Source of the DNA: CAYOZN01 sp964408455
GTDB taxonomy: Bacteria > Planctomycetota > Phycisphaerae > UBA1845 > UTPLA1
Direction: 5' to 3'
DNA: 64,000 nt
NCBI GenBank assembly: GCA_964408455.1
Contig: CAYOZN010000003.1
Span: forward strand, 62,001 to 126,000
Both the position numbers and the translations under genes were made by a program. A model generated the notes under the pieces. The model did no database searches, had not been told where the DNA came from, and saw nothing but the letters and a program-made list of their open reading frames with translations. Every line of letters begins with the position of its first letter. Position 1 is the stretch's first letter. Of this stretch, positions 7,843 to 16,132 are shown in pieces.

Positions 7843-9414
7843 ATGGCGACCTCCGGCGACAACAAATACCTCATCCGCGCCATCATCGCCTCCCACTTTG
7901 CGCCCCCGTTCATGTTCTCCGGCGTCGCCATCGCCCTGCCCGACATGGCCACGGAACTGGGGGCCGGCGCGACCAGCCTCAGCCTGGTGGAAACCCTGTT
8001 TCTCGCGGCCAATCTCGCGTTTTTGCTGCCCACCGGCCGCCTCGCCGATGCCTCCGACAAGCGTACGCTCTACAAGCTCGGCCTTTTTGCCTTCGGTCTC
8101 ACGTCGGCCCTGATCGGCCTGCTCTCCAGCATGCCTGTCATTCTCGCCATGCGCGTGCTACAGGGCGTCGCGTCCTCGGTCCTGTCGGCCACCGGCGCCG
8201 CCATTCTCGCCGACCTGGTGCCGCCTGAACGACGCGGGCGCGCATTCGGCGCCACGCTCGGCGTTGCCTACGCCGGCCTTTCGCTGGGACCCATCTGCGC
8301 CGGATTCCTGGTTCACGTGTGGAGCTGGCGAGCCGTCTTCGTCGTCGGCGCCGCCGCCCTGCTCGCTGGCAGCGTCTTCATTCACCGCATGATGCCGTCG
8401 TCCTGGCGTCGGGCGCCCGGCGTGGTTCACCTGCCCAGCGCCGGCCTGCTCTTCGCCGCAGTGGCCTGCCTGGTCGCCGGCACGGCAACCATCCGGCACG
8501 GCGCGCCGAGCTATGCCATGCTTGCCGGCGGTCTCGCGCTCGCCGCCGTGTTCGTTCGCGTCCAGCGCCGACTGGCCGCGGCCCGGTCGTCATCGCCTGC
8601 TCATCCCTTCGCCAGCCCTGCCGCCGTTCCGCCGCAGGCCCGCCCGCCTCAGGCGCCCTTGCTGGATATCAACGCCCTGGTGCAGAACCGCATGCTCTCC
8701 GTCGCTCTCCTGGTTCAGCTCCTGCTGTACATGAGCGCCTTCGTGTCCACCTTCATTCTCAGCATCTTCTTGCAGGTCTCACTCCACCACTCCTCGCGCA
8801 CCGCCGGACGCATGATGGCCATCGGCTCGATCATCATGGCCGTGCTGGCGCCGGTCTTCGGACGCCTCGCCGACCGCGTGCGGCCCGATCGCCTGGCGAC
8901 CACCGGCGTGGCCTGCGTCCTGGTAACGGGCGTGCTGGCCACGCGGCTGGATGGCGGCACCGGCCTCGGCTACATCGCGCTGATGCTCGCCTTCCAGGGT
9001 CTGGGCTTCGCCCTATTCTCTTCGCCCAACATGACGATCATCATGAATGCAGGCTCGCCCGCCCGGGCGGTGCATGCAACAGCCGCGGCCGATGCCCCGC
9101 AGCTTGATGCAGACGCCGCAGCCAAACCGGCGCGGCCGCCTGCCAGCGCCACCGCGATGACATCGGCGCTGGCAGGCATGTCGCGCGCCCTCGGCATGGT
9201 CTGCGGCATGCTCATCGCCTCGCTGATGATCTCGAGCGCCATCGGCAACGACCCCGTCGAACGCCATCCCGCGCAGTTCATCGACATCGCCACCAACACC
9301 TTCACCGTGCTCGCGACGCTGTCGGCCCTGGCGCTGCTCATCAGTTTGCGGGAACGACCGCAAATTCGCGCTGCCGGCAGAGCATCTGTCGCGGAGGCAC
9401 GCCGGCCGACGTGA
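7843..9414 (+). CDS. MFS transporter (DHA2-like drug/metabolite efflux)
   Basis: A 523-residue polytopic membrane protein with the major facilitator layout. The first helix contains SHFAPPFMFSGVAIALPDMATELG, followed by a conserved loop GRLADASDKRTLYKLG (motif A-like). A Pro/Ala-rich cytoplasmic loop (about 245-275) separates the two halves. The second half repeats the pattern with GRLADRVRPDRLATTG. Length and about 14 predicted helices fit the DHA2 family of proton-coupled exporters. A second low-complexity loop (about 405-445) lies before the last helices. Substrate cannot be deduced. The gene stands alone, convergent with the Nudix regulator 20 bp away. Confidence 0.85.
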   Translation: MATSGDNKYLIRAIIASHFAPPFMFSGVAIALPDMATELGAGATSLSLVETLFLAANLAFLLPTGRLADASDKRTLYKLGLFAFGLTSALIGLLSSMPVILAMRVLQGVASSVLSATGAAILADLVPPERRGRAFGATLGVAYAGLSLGPICAGFLVHVWSWRAVFVVGAAALLAGSVFIHRMMPSSWRRAPGVVHLPSAGLLFAAVACLVAGTATIRHGAPSYAMLAGGLALAAVFVRVQRRLAAARSSSPAHPFASPAAVPPQARPPQAPLLDINALVQNRMLSVALLVQLLLYMSAFVSTFILSIFLQVSLHHSSRTAGRMMAIGSIIMAVLAPVFGRLADRVRPDRLATTGVACVLVTGVLATRLDGGTGLGYIALMLAFQGLGFALFSSPNMTIIMNAGSPARAVHATAAADAPQLDADAAAKPARPPASATAMTSALAGMSRALGMVCGMLIASLMISSAIGNDPVERHPAQFIDIATNTFTVLATLSALALLISLRERPQIRAAGRASVAEARRPT

Positions 9415-9434
9415 CGGCGGCCGTCCGGGCCGAG

Positions 9435-10121
9435 TCATAGCTCGAAGTTGAATCCCGCCCGCACAAGTTGCCGATAGCGTCGCCGGTCAAACCGGTACAG
9501 CCGCGCTGCGCGATGACGGCCCCGCTGCGTTTCGCCGAGCGGCGTCAGCAGCTCCATGGCCAGGATCTTCCGGCGGAAATTCCGCTTATCGAGCGGCCGG
9601 GCGAGCACCGTCTCGTAGAGCGACTGCAACTGCGACAGCGTGAACTTCTGCGGCAGAAGCTCAAAGCCGATCGGCTGGTACCGCAGCTTGGCACGAAGCC
9701 GCGCCAGCGCCGCCGCCAGAATCCGGTCGTGATCGAATGCGAGCCGCCGGGCACGCGACACGTCCATCCACCGCGTCATCGCCGCATCGTCGCCCGCGCG
9801 AGCCGGATGCTCCGCGAGGTTCACCAGGGCGTAGTATGCCACACTGATGGCACGACCGCGGGGATCGCGACCGGGATCGCCGAAGGTATAGAGCTGCTCC
9901 AGAAAGACGCCGCGCAGGCCCGTCTCCTCCTCCAGTTCGCGCCTCGCCGCCGCCTCCAGCGGCTCGTCCATGTCCACGAATCCGCCGGGCAGCGCAGACT
10001 GCCCGGCAAAGGGCGCCTGCCGGCGTTGGATCGTCAATACCTTCAGCCGTTCGCCATCCAGCCCGAACACCACGCAATCCACCACCACCATCGGCCGTGG
10101 ATAGTCATAGCAGTAACTCAC
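9435..10121 (-). CDS. NrtR-like Nudix transcriptional regulator of NAD metabolism
   Basis: A 228-residue protein with an N-terminal Nudix domain and a C-terminal winged helix (PQKFTLSQLQSLYETVL... DKRNFRRKILAMELL), the architecture of NrtR repressors, which sense ADP-ribose and control NAD salvage genes. The Nudix box (about residues 47-70, GFVDMDEPLEAAARRELEEE with TGL after) matches the full GX5EX7REUXEEXGU consensus, so hydrolase activity may be retained, unlike many NrtR proteins. Translation starts at a GTG overlapping the stop of pncB (GTGA), so the two are co-translated. A palindrome upstream of pncB at 11607-11627 is the probable operator, giving feedback control of the operon. Confidence 0.85.
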   Translation of the reverse strand: MSYCYDYPRPMVVVDCVVFGLDGERLKVLTIQRRQAPFAGQSALPGGFVDMDEPLEAAARRELEEETGLRGVFLEQLYTFGDPGRDPRGRAISVAYYALVNLAEHPARAGDDAAMTRWMDVSRARRLAFDHDRILAAALARLRAKLRYQPIGFELLPQKFTLSQLQSLYETVLARPLDKRNFRRKILAMELLTPLGETQRGRHRAARLYRFDRRRYRQLVRAGFNFEL

Positions 10122-11590
10122 GGCGCCTCTCCGCGCGCGGTCAGCACCAGCCGCGTCTTCAGTTCGTGCAGACCCTTCTCCAGGCCGACGGGAAACTCGT
10201 GCGGATTGGTGAAGCGGCGGATGGTGGGATGCAGCGATCGAAGCTGGGCCGCCGCATGTGCACGCGAGCTCTCGATCGGCGGAACGTCGTAGACCCGCCT
10301 GCCGCCGCGATAGATCGGCACCAGCAGATCGGACTGCCGCATCGAGGCGTCCAGCTTTCTCCGGCGCGTGTAGTCGAGCGGATCGACAATCGTGCAGCCC
10401 GCATCCAGATTCGTTGCCTCGTCGTAGATGGCGTCGGCGACGAAGTGCTCGCCCTTCTGATAACGGCGAACCTGGAGCACGCCGGGCGTGGAGATCTTCG
10501 CCACCTGTTCAGACAGCTTGAGCGTGTACCGCCAGTCCTCGCCGGGGCATCGCACCGCCGTCATCTTGTACACTCCGCCGAGGGCAGGCTGCTCGTGGCC
10601 GGTCACCAGCTTGGTGCCCACGCCCCAGACGGCGATCTTGGCGCCCTGGTCCTTCAGGCTCTCGATCAGCCGCTCGTCCAGATCGTTGCTGGCGACGATG
10701 ACCGCCCTGGGGAATCCGCCGGCATCGAGAATCTTGCGGGCCTCGATGCTCAGATAGGCCAGATCGCCCGAATCCAGGCGTATGCCCGCCATTTCGTGTC
10801 CCTGCTCCCGAAGCCGCCGGCCGACTTCGACGGCCCGCCGCACACCCTCCAGTGAGTCGTACGTGTCCACGAGAAAGACGCAGTTGTTCGGCATGGCCTT
10901 TGCGTAGGCGTCGAATGCCTCCTGCTCGCTGTGGAAACTCATCACCCAGCTGTGGGCATGGGTGCCTCGGACCGGAATGCCGAACACCTTGCCGGCCAAC
11001 ACGTTCGACGTGGCGGCGCAGCCGCCGATATACGCCGCCCGGCTGGCCGCCATCGCGCCATCCACGCCCTGCGCGCGGCGCAGACCGAATTCCAGCACCG
11101 GCTCGCCGCGCGTCGCCTGACACACGCGCGCCGCCTTTGTGGCGATCAGCGTCTGGAAATTGATGATGTTCAGAATGGCCGTCTCGAAAATCTGCGCCTG
11201 GATGATCGGCCCGCGCACGCGCACCAGCGGTTCGTGGGGGAATACGACGGTGCCCTCCGGCATCGCGTCCACGTCGCACGCGGGCGTGAGCCTCGCGAGA
11301 TAGTCGAGGAAGGCTGCGTCAAACAGCGGCTTGTCGTCGTTGCCGCGCAGCGTTTCCAGGTATGCCAGATCGCTTTCGTCGAAGCGAAACTCGTCCAGAT
11401 AGCCGGCCAGGCAGCCCAGTCCGCACGCCACGGTATAGCCGCCGGCGAAAGGATGACTGCGGAATGTCATCGCAAAAACCGCTTCGCGATTCAGCACCCC
11501 GGCCTTCCAGTAGCCATAGGCCATCGTGAGCTGATACAGGTCGGTGAGCAGGGCGAGCGAGGGACGATAGAAGTCGCGAAGCGTGAACAT
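10118..11590 (-). CDS. pncB: Nicotinate phosphoribosyltransferase
   Basis: A 490-residue enzyme that converts nicotinate and PRPP (with ATP) to nicotinate mononucleotide, the first step of the Preiss-Handler NAD salvage route. Recognisable parts are the N-terminal LLTDLYQLTMAYGYW, the catalytic region FGLRRAQG, and IRLDSGDLAYLS with the later VIVASNDLDE (phosphoribosyl/PPi binding). Length fits bacterial PncB of the longer type. The start at 11590 has GGGAGG 8 nt upstream. It is the first gene of a two-gene operon with the Nudix regulator, and a nicotinamidase (pncA) that would supply its substrate lies at 22545. Confidence 0.93.
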   Translation of the reverse strand: MFTLRDFYRPSLALLTDLYQLTMAYGYWKAGVLNREAVFAMTFRSHPFAGGYTVACGLGCLAGYLDEFRFDESDLAYLETLRGNDDKPLFDAAFLDYLARLTPACDVDAMPEGTVVFPHEPLVRVRGPIIQAQIFETAILNIINFQTLIATKAARVCQATRGEPVLEFGLRRAQGVDGAMAASRAAYIGGCAATSNVLAGKVFGIPVRGTHAHSWVMSFHSEQEAFDAYAKAMPNNCVFLVDTYDSLEGVRRAVEVGRRLREQGHEMAGIRLDSGDLAYLSIEARKILDAGGFPRAVIVASNDLDERLIESLKDQGAKIAVWGVGTKLVTGHEQPALGGVYKMTAVRCPGEDWRYTLKLSEQVAKISTPGVLQVRRYQKGEHFVADAIYDEATNLDAGCTIVDPLDYTRRRKLDASMRQSDLLVPIYRGGRRVYDVPPIESSRAHAAAQLRSLHPTIRRFTNPHEFPVGLEKGLHELKTRLVLTARGEAP

Positions 11591-11606
11591 GCGCAGCCTC
11601 CCCGTG

Positions 11607-11644
11607 TTAGTGTAAATCTTACACTAAGCAGGGCAATTGGACAA
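11607..11644 (-). promoter_or_regulatory. pncB promoter with embedded palindromic operator (putative NrtR site)
   Basis: On the minus strand, TTGTCC (11639-11644) and TAAGAT (11616-11621) are separated by 17 bp, a good sigma-70 promoter. The -10 box sits in the centre of a perfect palindrome, TTAGTGTAA-N3-TTACACTAA, at 11607-11627, 17 bp before the pncB start. A repressor bound here would block polymerase, and the co-transcribed NrtR-like protein is the obvious candidate. Confidence 0.8.
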
Positions 11645-11667
11645 TCGACCTGTGTTGCCGGAGCAGT

Positions 11668-12465
11668 TCAATCGGAAAAACCCGGCGTACGCGGGACCGG
11701 ATTCTCAGTAACCGCGTTGTGGTCATCCTTCAGCAGCTCTGCCTGACGGGGATGGGGTCCGAGCCAGTCAATGCCCGCCCCGCGAATATCGTAGACGGCG
11801 CCCACAAGCTGAAGCCGGCCGTCTCGCAACCGCATCCGGACTGCGGGGGAGTGCATGATCAAATCCTTCATGCCGTGTCGCACGTTCGCTCGCACCGCCT
11901 CGGAAATCAGTGCCTTACGCGTTGCATTGGGCGCCGACCGCCGAGCCTCCTCGACCGCCGGACCGATGTGCTCCAGGAGCTTTTCGAGACTGCCCTCTTC
12001 GTGAGCCCCGTCGACCACGGCGGTGACGGCGCCGCACCCCTCGTGCCCCAATAGCACGACCAGCGGAATATCCAGATGGGCGACCGCATAGTCGATCGAG
12101 CCGGTCTCATCCTCGCCACACACGTTGCCCGCGACGCGGATGACAAAGAGATCGCCGATGCCCTGATCAAAGAGAATCTCCACCGGCACGCGCGAATCGC
12201 TGCAGGCAATCACGGTCGCAAACGGGTGCTGCCCCTGGTCGGCCGTCTCAATCCGGCGGGCTTCACTCTCATGAGGATGCATGGCATGGCGTCCGGCGAA
12301 TCGCTGGTTGCCCGACCGCAAGGCGCGCAGGGCGTCGTCCGCACTTGTCACTGGAGACTCGGCCGGCGACTGGCAGGCAAGCTGGGAAACGACCAACACA
12401 ATCTGCAGGACGAATGTGAGTTTCGGTCGGCATAGACGTAACCGGAATGCAAACAGGCTTGACAT
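11668..12465 (-). CDS. Beta-class carbonic anhydrase
   Basis: A 265-residue protein that interconverts CO2 and bicarbonate. Zinc ligands of the beta class are present: ACSDSRVP (Cys, with the Asp-Arg dyad) and HEGCGAV (His and Cys two residues apart). The N-terminus before the domain (about 1-40) is hydrophobic and ends at SQLAC, so the protein is probably exported; Gln at -3 makes a lipobox doubtful. The conserved core starts at DDALRALRSGNQRFAGRH. The start at 12465 has GGGAG upstream and begins just before the hydrophobic segment. An exported beta-CA would work on periplasmic CO2. Confidence 0.85.
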   Translation of the reverse strand: MSSLFAFRLRLCRPKLTFVLQIVLVVSQLACQSPAESPVTSADDALRALRSGNQRFAGRHAMHPHESEARRIETADQGQHPFATVIACSDSRVPVEILFDQGIGDLFVIRVAGNVCGEDETGSIDYAVAHLDIPLVVLLGHEGCGAVTAVVDGAHEEGSLEKLLEHIGPAVEEARRSAPNATRKALISEAVRANVRHGMKDLIMHSPAVRMRLRDGRLQLVGAVYDIRGAGIDWLGPHPRQAELLKDDHNAVTENPVPRTPGFSD

Positions 12466-12968
12466 GGCTGACGAACTCCCTGGCGAGTTTGCGAAGCGAT
12501 CGCATGATAGCAGAGACAAGTCGCGTGCAGTATGCGAAGCTCACCCAGACCATATTTCTCGGAGCCAGAGTGCAGGCGGCATCGCGTTTTTCCAGCGAAT
12601 GCTGCGCAATCTCACGCCGCGGGTCTGCGATTCAGCTTGACTTTTGAATCCGATGGTGACATTATTTGCGCCATCGGAGACCTATGCCGTGCTTGCAATG
12701 CCCGTCCAACTCGGCGCCGCTTCTGACCCGATTTACTCGGTGCCGGGCTTTTTGCGCGCCCTGCCGTAATATCCGGCGCAAAGCCCTTCTCTCGATCAAT
12801 CAATATTTATTCGTGCCTCGACGTCGCTGCCCGGCGCGCCCGCTCTGCTGCTTGCTGTGATCATACCGGCAAGGCAGGCCGGCACCGCCACACGTACGAC
12901 GCGATCGAAAAAGTGAAATGAGCGCCGCGAGCGGCGCAGAGCCGGCCAGTGGGCCCGGTGATCGAAAC
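12466..12968. other. Intergenic region with a promoter-like inverted repeat
   Basis: 503 bp between divergent genes. No convincing gene was found. TTGACT (12637-12642), 17 bp, then CATTAT (12660-12665) forms a promoter-like pair, and a perfect 7-bp inverted repeat CCGATGG/CCATCGG (12650-12656 and 12671-12677) brackets the -10 box. The next start codon is about 300 bp downstream. Confidence 0.45.
12637..12677 (+). promoter_or_regulatory. Possible promoter bracketed by a 7-bp inverted repeat
   Basis: TTGACT-17-CATTAT with CCGATGG and CCATCGG on either side of the -10 box. It could drive the hypothetical gene at 12969 or an unannotated RNA. Confidence 0.35.
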
Positions 12969-13325
12969 ATGAAGACAGATTCTGAACAACTGACCGCAAG
13001 CGCGTTGGCGCCGGAGGAAATCGCCCGAGGCCAGTACGTGGCCGCGCTCTATCGCGTCGTGGAATTTCTGCCGCTGGAGTTCTACTTCGGGGCCGAGCCG
13101 CACCGCCAGCCACAGACCGTGCGCGTGGCGCTGCCCCCGTGCGCGCCGACGGAATTGTATCGCGTGGTGGATGTGTGCCTGCCGTTCGTGCTCGTCAAGA
13201 AGCCCGATGGCACGCGATCGACCATAGACGTACGGCACACCCGCCTGGCCCGCATATCGAATGCCTTCGGCCGGCGGGTGTTCAAGCGCAAGGGCGCTGC
13301 AACGTCGTCGGAAGACAGTACGTGA
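12969..13325 (+). CDS. Hypothetical protein, 118 residues
   Basis: I do not recognise this family. The sequence is compact and non-repetitive: a helix (EEIARGQYVAALYRVVEFLP), then ELYRVVDVCLPFVLVKKPDG and RHTRLARISNAFGRRVFKRKG. The second half looks like a small beta-rich domain with a basic tail, so nucleic-acid binding is possible but unproven. The start at 12969 was chosen because GGTGATC, a 7-nt match to the anti-Shine-Dalgarno sequence, ends 5 nt before it; an earlier in-frame ATG at 12918 has a poorer site. It stands alone between divergent carbonic anhydrase and a convergent HD gene. Confidence 0.6.
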   Translation: MKTDSEQLTASALAPEEIARGQYVAALYRVVEFLPLEFYFGAEPHRQPQTVRVALPPCAPTELYRVVDVCLPFVLVKKPDGTRSTIDVRHTRLARISNAFGRRVFKRKGAATSSEDST

Positions 13326-13467
13326 TAACACATGCAATATACACAAGGCAGCCGCGCCGCGAGGGCCGCAAATTTGTCGACTTCTCGGCAACCTTGCACC
13401 TCGCGCCGCGGTGGCGCCTCATTATTGCTTTACATGCACGCACGATCGGAAAAGCGTGGCTCGCCGT

Positions 13468-14049
13468 TCAGCGACCGGCGACTGTGACGGCGAGCCTCTC
13501 CATCTCCTGCACCGCCGCCCGCAGATCGTGCACCATGGGGCTGTCATGCCGCGCGGCCAGCACGCGCAGCGCATCGCGGTAGAGCCAGAGTGTCCCTTCC
13601 GGCCCGCCCTTGAACTTCTCCAGGCAGCCAGGCCCGTGGCGGCGCAGATCGCTGACCACGCAGCGGGCGTTGTGCAGCTTGTCCGCAAGCTTCAACCGCA
13701 CGACCGGCATGGGCGCGGTCGCGAAAAAGGCATGTGCCCGCTCGCGCTCCGCCCGCCATTCCTGCGCGTTCCTGGTCTTGGGCCACGTCACCGCGGCGAC
13801 GATGTCGCCAACCGCGTCCCCGAAGAGGCGCCGCACTTCCACCAGCGTCGCATCGCCGCCCTGGTCCTCGGCCGAGTCGTGCAAAAGCGCCGCAATCACC
13901 TCGCTTTCATCGCCGCCATCCTCGGCCACCAGCGCCGCCACGGCGAGAAGGTGCGATACGTACGGCACCTGCGAGCCCTTGCGCAATTGCGTCGCGTGAA
14001 GGCGGGCGGCAAAGCAAAGCGCCTCCTCAAACTTGGGGGAATACGGCAC
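13468..14049 (-). CDS. HD-domain phosphohydrolase (RelA/SpoT-hydrolase-like, Mesh1-type)
   Basis: A 193-residue single-domain HD hydrolase. Motifs include HATQLRKGSQVPYVSHLL, ALLHDSAEDQ (HD pair plus ED) and RLKLADKLHNARCV, the pattern of SpoT/Mesh1-type pyrophosphohydrolases that remove pyrophosphate from (p)ppGpp, although family members with other nucleotides exist. There is no synthetase, TGS or ACT domain. The GTG at 14049 was chosen because AAAGGAGG lies 5 nt upstream and the domain begins at once (VPYSPKFEEAL); an ATG at 14133 is in frame. It follows a receiver-like gene by about 100 bp on the same strand. Confidence 0.75.
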   Translation of the reverse strand: MPYSPKFEEALCFAARLHATQLRKGSQVPYVSHLLAVAALVAEDGGDESEVIAALLHDSAEDQGGDATLVEVRRLFGDAVGDIVAAVTWPKTRNAQEWRAERERAHAFFATAPMPVVRLKLADKLHNARCVVSDLRRHGPGCLEKFKGGPEGTLWLYRDALRVLAARHDSPMVHDLRAAVQEMERLAVTVAGR

Positions 14050-14145
14050 GAATGCCTCCTTTCCGGCTGGCTCTTGTCCGCGGTCGGGCAAAACTCCAGT
14101 AATCATGCAATCCGCCGCATTGGCGCCAGCCATGGTCAAATCTTC

Positions 14146-14673
14146 TCACTGTCCTTTGCGCTCCTGTTCGTCCGGCATGTCCCCGCGCGGCCCCATTCGC
14201 AGACCATCTCTGTCCACGACGACGCGCCGGATGATATCCTCGTCCATGGTGAAGTGACCCAGCAGCGCCTCGCGCATCGCCGACACCACGCGCGACGCCG
14301 GTCGCCGCGCCAACAGCACCGCGCTGGCCCCCAGCCGCAGGGCGAGCCGGAGCAGATCATCATCCACTTCTTCGGCGATCACCAACAGTCGCCCGGCCGG
14401 CCGCCGACCGGCGACCGCTTGCAGAGGCGCCAGCGCCGACACCCCCGGCCGGCCGAGCGTCAGAAGGAGAAAGTCGCACGATTGCAGCGCCTCGTCGGAA
14501 ACGCAGCTCACATCCCCCGCATCAATCGCGATACGAAATTCCGGCTCCGCGGCAAGCGCCTCACGGAACGATCGCCGACGCAGCGCGTCCGCATCCACAA
14601 GCACCAATTGGAATGCCTTCTCCGCGCCCAAACGTCGCCTCCTCTCTCTCAACCTTGAAAACGAGCTGTCCAT
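14146..14673 (-). CDS. Receiver-like protein lacking the phosphoacceptor aspartate
   Basis: A 175-residue protein that reads like a NarL-type receiver: FQLVLVDADALRRRSFREAL (acid pocket, beta1), CDFLLLTLGRPG (beta3), RLLVIAEEVDDDLLRLALRLGA and VLLARRPASRVVSAMREAL. In normal receivers the beta3 strand ends D-L/M-x-M-P-G; here the equivalent position is Thr, so phosphorylation is unlikely. No HTH output follows, only about 35 polar residues. It may be a phosphorylation-independent signalling or partner domain. The start at 14673 was chosen by homology; a longer frame extends upstream. It lies just upstream of the HD hydrolase. Confidence 0.6.
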   Translation of the reverse strand: MDSSFSRLRERRRRLGAEKAFQLVLVDADALRRRSFREALAAEPEFRIAIDAGDVSCVSDEALQSCDFLLLTLGRPGVSALAPLQAVAGRRPAGRLLVIAEEVDDDLLRLALRLGASAVLLARRPASRVVSAMREALLGHFTMDEDIIRRVVVDRDGLRMGPRGDMPDEQERKGQ

Positions 14674-14994
14674 CTGGCCCGTGCCCCACGTTTTACGAGT
14701 CCTGCTGCCGGCGCCCTGCGCCTTTCGAGGGCCGGCCCGATCGCAGCACCGGCTTGCCGCCGGCGCCGCGGAACGGGACGGGCACGGCCCGCGCCTGCGA
14801 CGCCGCGGTTCCCGCCGCCCGATCGGCGCCGCCGAACAAGCCTCCACTCTCCGGTACGCGTTCCACACAAACTAATTTTGCGTAGGTGCACGACACGTGG
14901 GGTCGCACCCCATCCCTTCAAGCGAAAAAATCTGCTAAGATCGCGCCAAATTCTTGCGGATGGCACGCGACCACCGCGGAAATGTGCCGGTCCC
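14674..14994. other. Intergenic region between divergent regulators, nothing recognised
   Basis: 321 bp of GC-rich sequence between the receiver-like protein and the WYL regulator. No RNA gene, palindrome or clear promoter was recognised. Confidence 0.4.
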
Positions 14995-16041
14995 ATGCCC
15001 CGAGGCGATCAACTGCTGCGACAATGGAACCTGCTGCGGCTGCTCCAGGGCCGCGGCGAAGGCGTCACGCTGCGCGAAATGGCCACCGAGTTCGACGTGG
15101 CCGAACGGACCATCCAGCGCGACATCGAAATGCTCGAGGAGGCCGGTTTTCCCCTGGAACACCAGGTCGATGACGCCAACCGGCGGCACTGGCGCCTGCC
15201 GCACGATTTTTTCCGCAACGGCCCAATCGTCCTGACGCCCACCGAGGCGGTCTCCCTCACCTTGGCCGAGCGTCTGTTCGGCGCCCTTGCCGGCACCCAC
15301 CTGGTCGATGGGCTCGAATCGCTGCTCGACAAGGTGCGGCGCAGCCTGCCGCAGCAGGCCGTCGATTACTTCGGCGCGATCGACGACATCATCCACGTCC
15401 GCCGCCGCGGCCGGGTGCGCTATGCCGCCAAGCGCGAGATCATCCGGCTGCTCGTCGATGCCGCGGCCCAGGCACGCACCGTCTCGCTTCACTACCGGGC
15501 CATCTGGCGCGGGGCCGACTATTGCACCGGTTTCGATCCTTACGGCATCGTGCTCTACGACGACGAGCTGTTCGCCGTCGGCCGTTCGCACCGGGCCGGC
15601 GACATCCGCGTCTTCAAGATCGCCCGCATCATCGAGGCAAGTGTCACCGACGAGACATTTGAGCGGCCGGAGGGCTTCTCCATCGAGAGCCACTTCCGCA
15701 GCAGCTTCGGCATGATGCGCTCAGGGGAGGACGTGGTGGAGATCGTGGTGCGCTTTCGCGGTCGCGGCGCCGCTTTGGTCGAGGAAAAACTGTGGCACGA
15801 AAGCCAGCGGCTCGAATTGCCGGACGAAGACGAAACGCTGTTTGAACAGCTCACAGAGGACGAAAGCGGCCCGGGCGGCGCAGCCGGCGCCGTCCTGGCC
15901 ACGTATCGCTTGTCCAACGTGGTGGAGTTCAAACGCTGGATCCGGTCCTTTGGCGATCTGGCGGAAATCGTCCGGCCCGACTGGCTGAGGGCGGAAGTCG
16001 CCGACGAACTCCGCAGCGCCGCGGCGCTTTACGACGCCTGA
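14995..16041 (+). CDS. WYL-domain transcriptional regulator
   Basis: A 348-residue DNA-binding regulator. The N-terminus is a DeoR-like winged helix (QLLRQWNLLRLLQGRGEGVT followed by MATEFDVAERTIQRDIEML). The middle carries the WYL domain (about 150-245): VSLHYRAIWRGADYCTGFDP, DELFAVGRSHRAGDIRVFKIARI. A C-terminal WCX-like extension follows. WYL domains bind nucleotides or single-stranded nucleic acid and occur in DNA-damage and defence regulators. In this copy the Trp-Tyr-Leu triplet is degenerate (LFAVG in place of WYLVG). The ATG at 14995 fits the domain start. No obvious target gene is adjacent. Confidence 0.85.
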   Translation: MPRGDQLLRQWNLLRLLQGRGEGVTLREMATEFDVAERTIQRDIEMLEEAGFPLEHQVDDANRRHWRLPHDFFRNGPIVLTPTEAVSLTLAERLFGALAGTHLVDGLESLLDKVRRSLPQQAVDYFGAIDDIIHVRRRGRVRYAAKREIIRLLVDAAAQARTVSLHYRAIWRGADYCTGFDPYGIVLYDDELFAVGRSHRAGDIRVFKIARIIEASVTDETFERPEGFSIESHFRSSFGMMRSGEDVVEIVVRFRGRGAALVEEKLWHESQRLELPDEDETLFEQLTEDESGPGGAAGAVLATYRLSNVVEFKRWIRSFGDLAEIVRPDWLRAEVADELRSAAALYDA

Positions 16042-16132
16042 ACGACCGCGGCCCGCGGCCCCCAGCATCACTAGACTACTCCGGGATGGCAGAGGCGGCA
16101 CAGATGCCGTCTGTCGGCCGAGGGCTGCCCGT

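Noticed and set aside
13261..14658. 465-codon plus-strand frame opposite the HD and receiver-like genes
   Set aside because: The product is Arg/His-rich with no domain, and the minus strand carries clear HD and receiver motifs.
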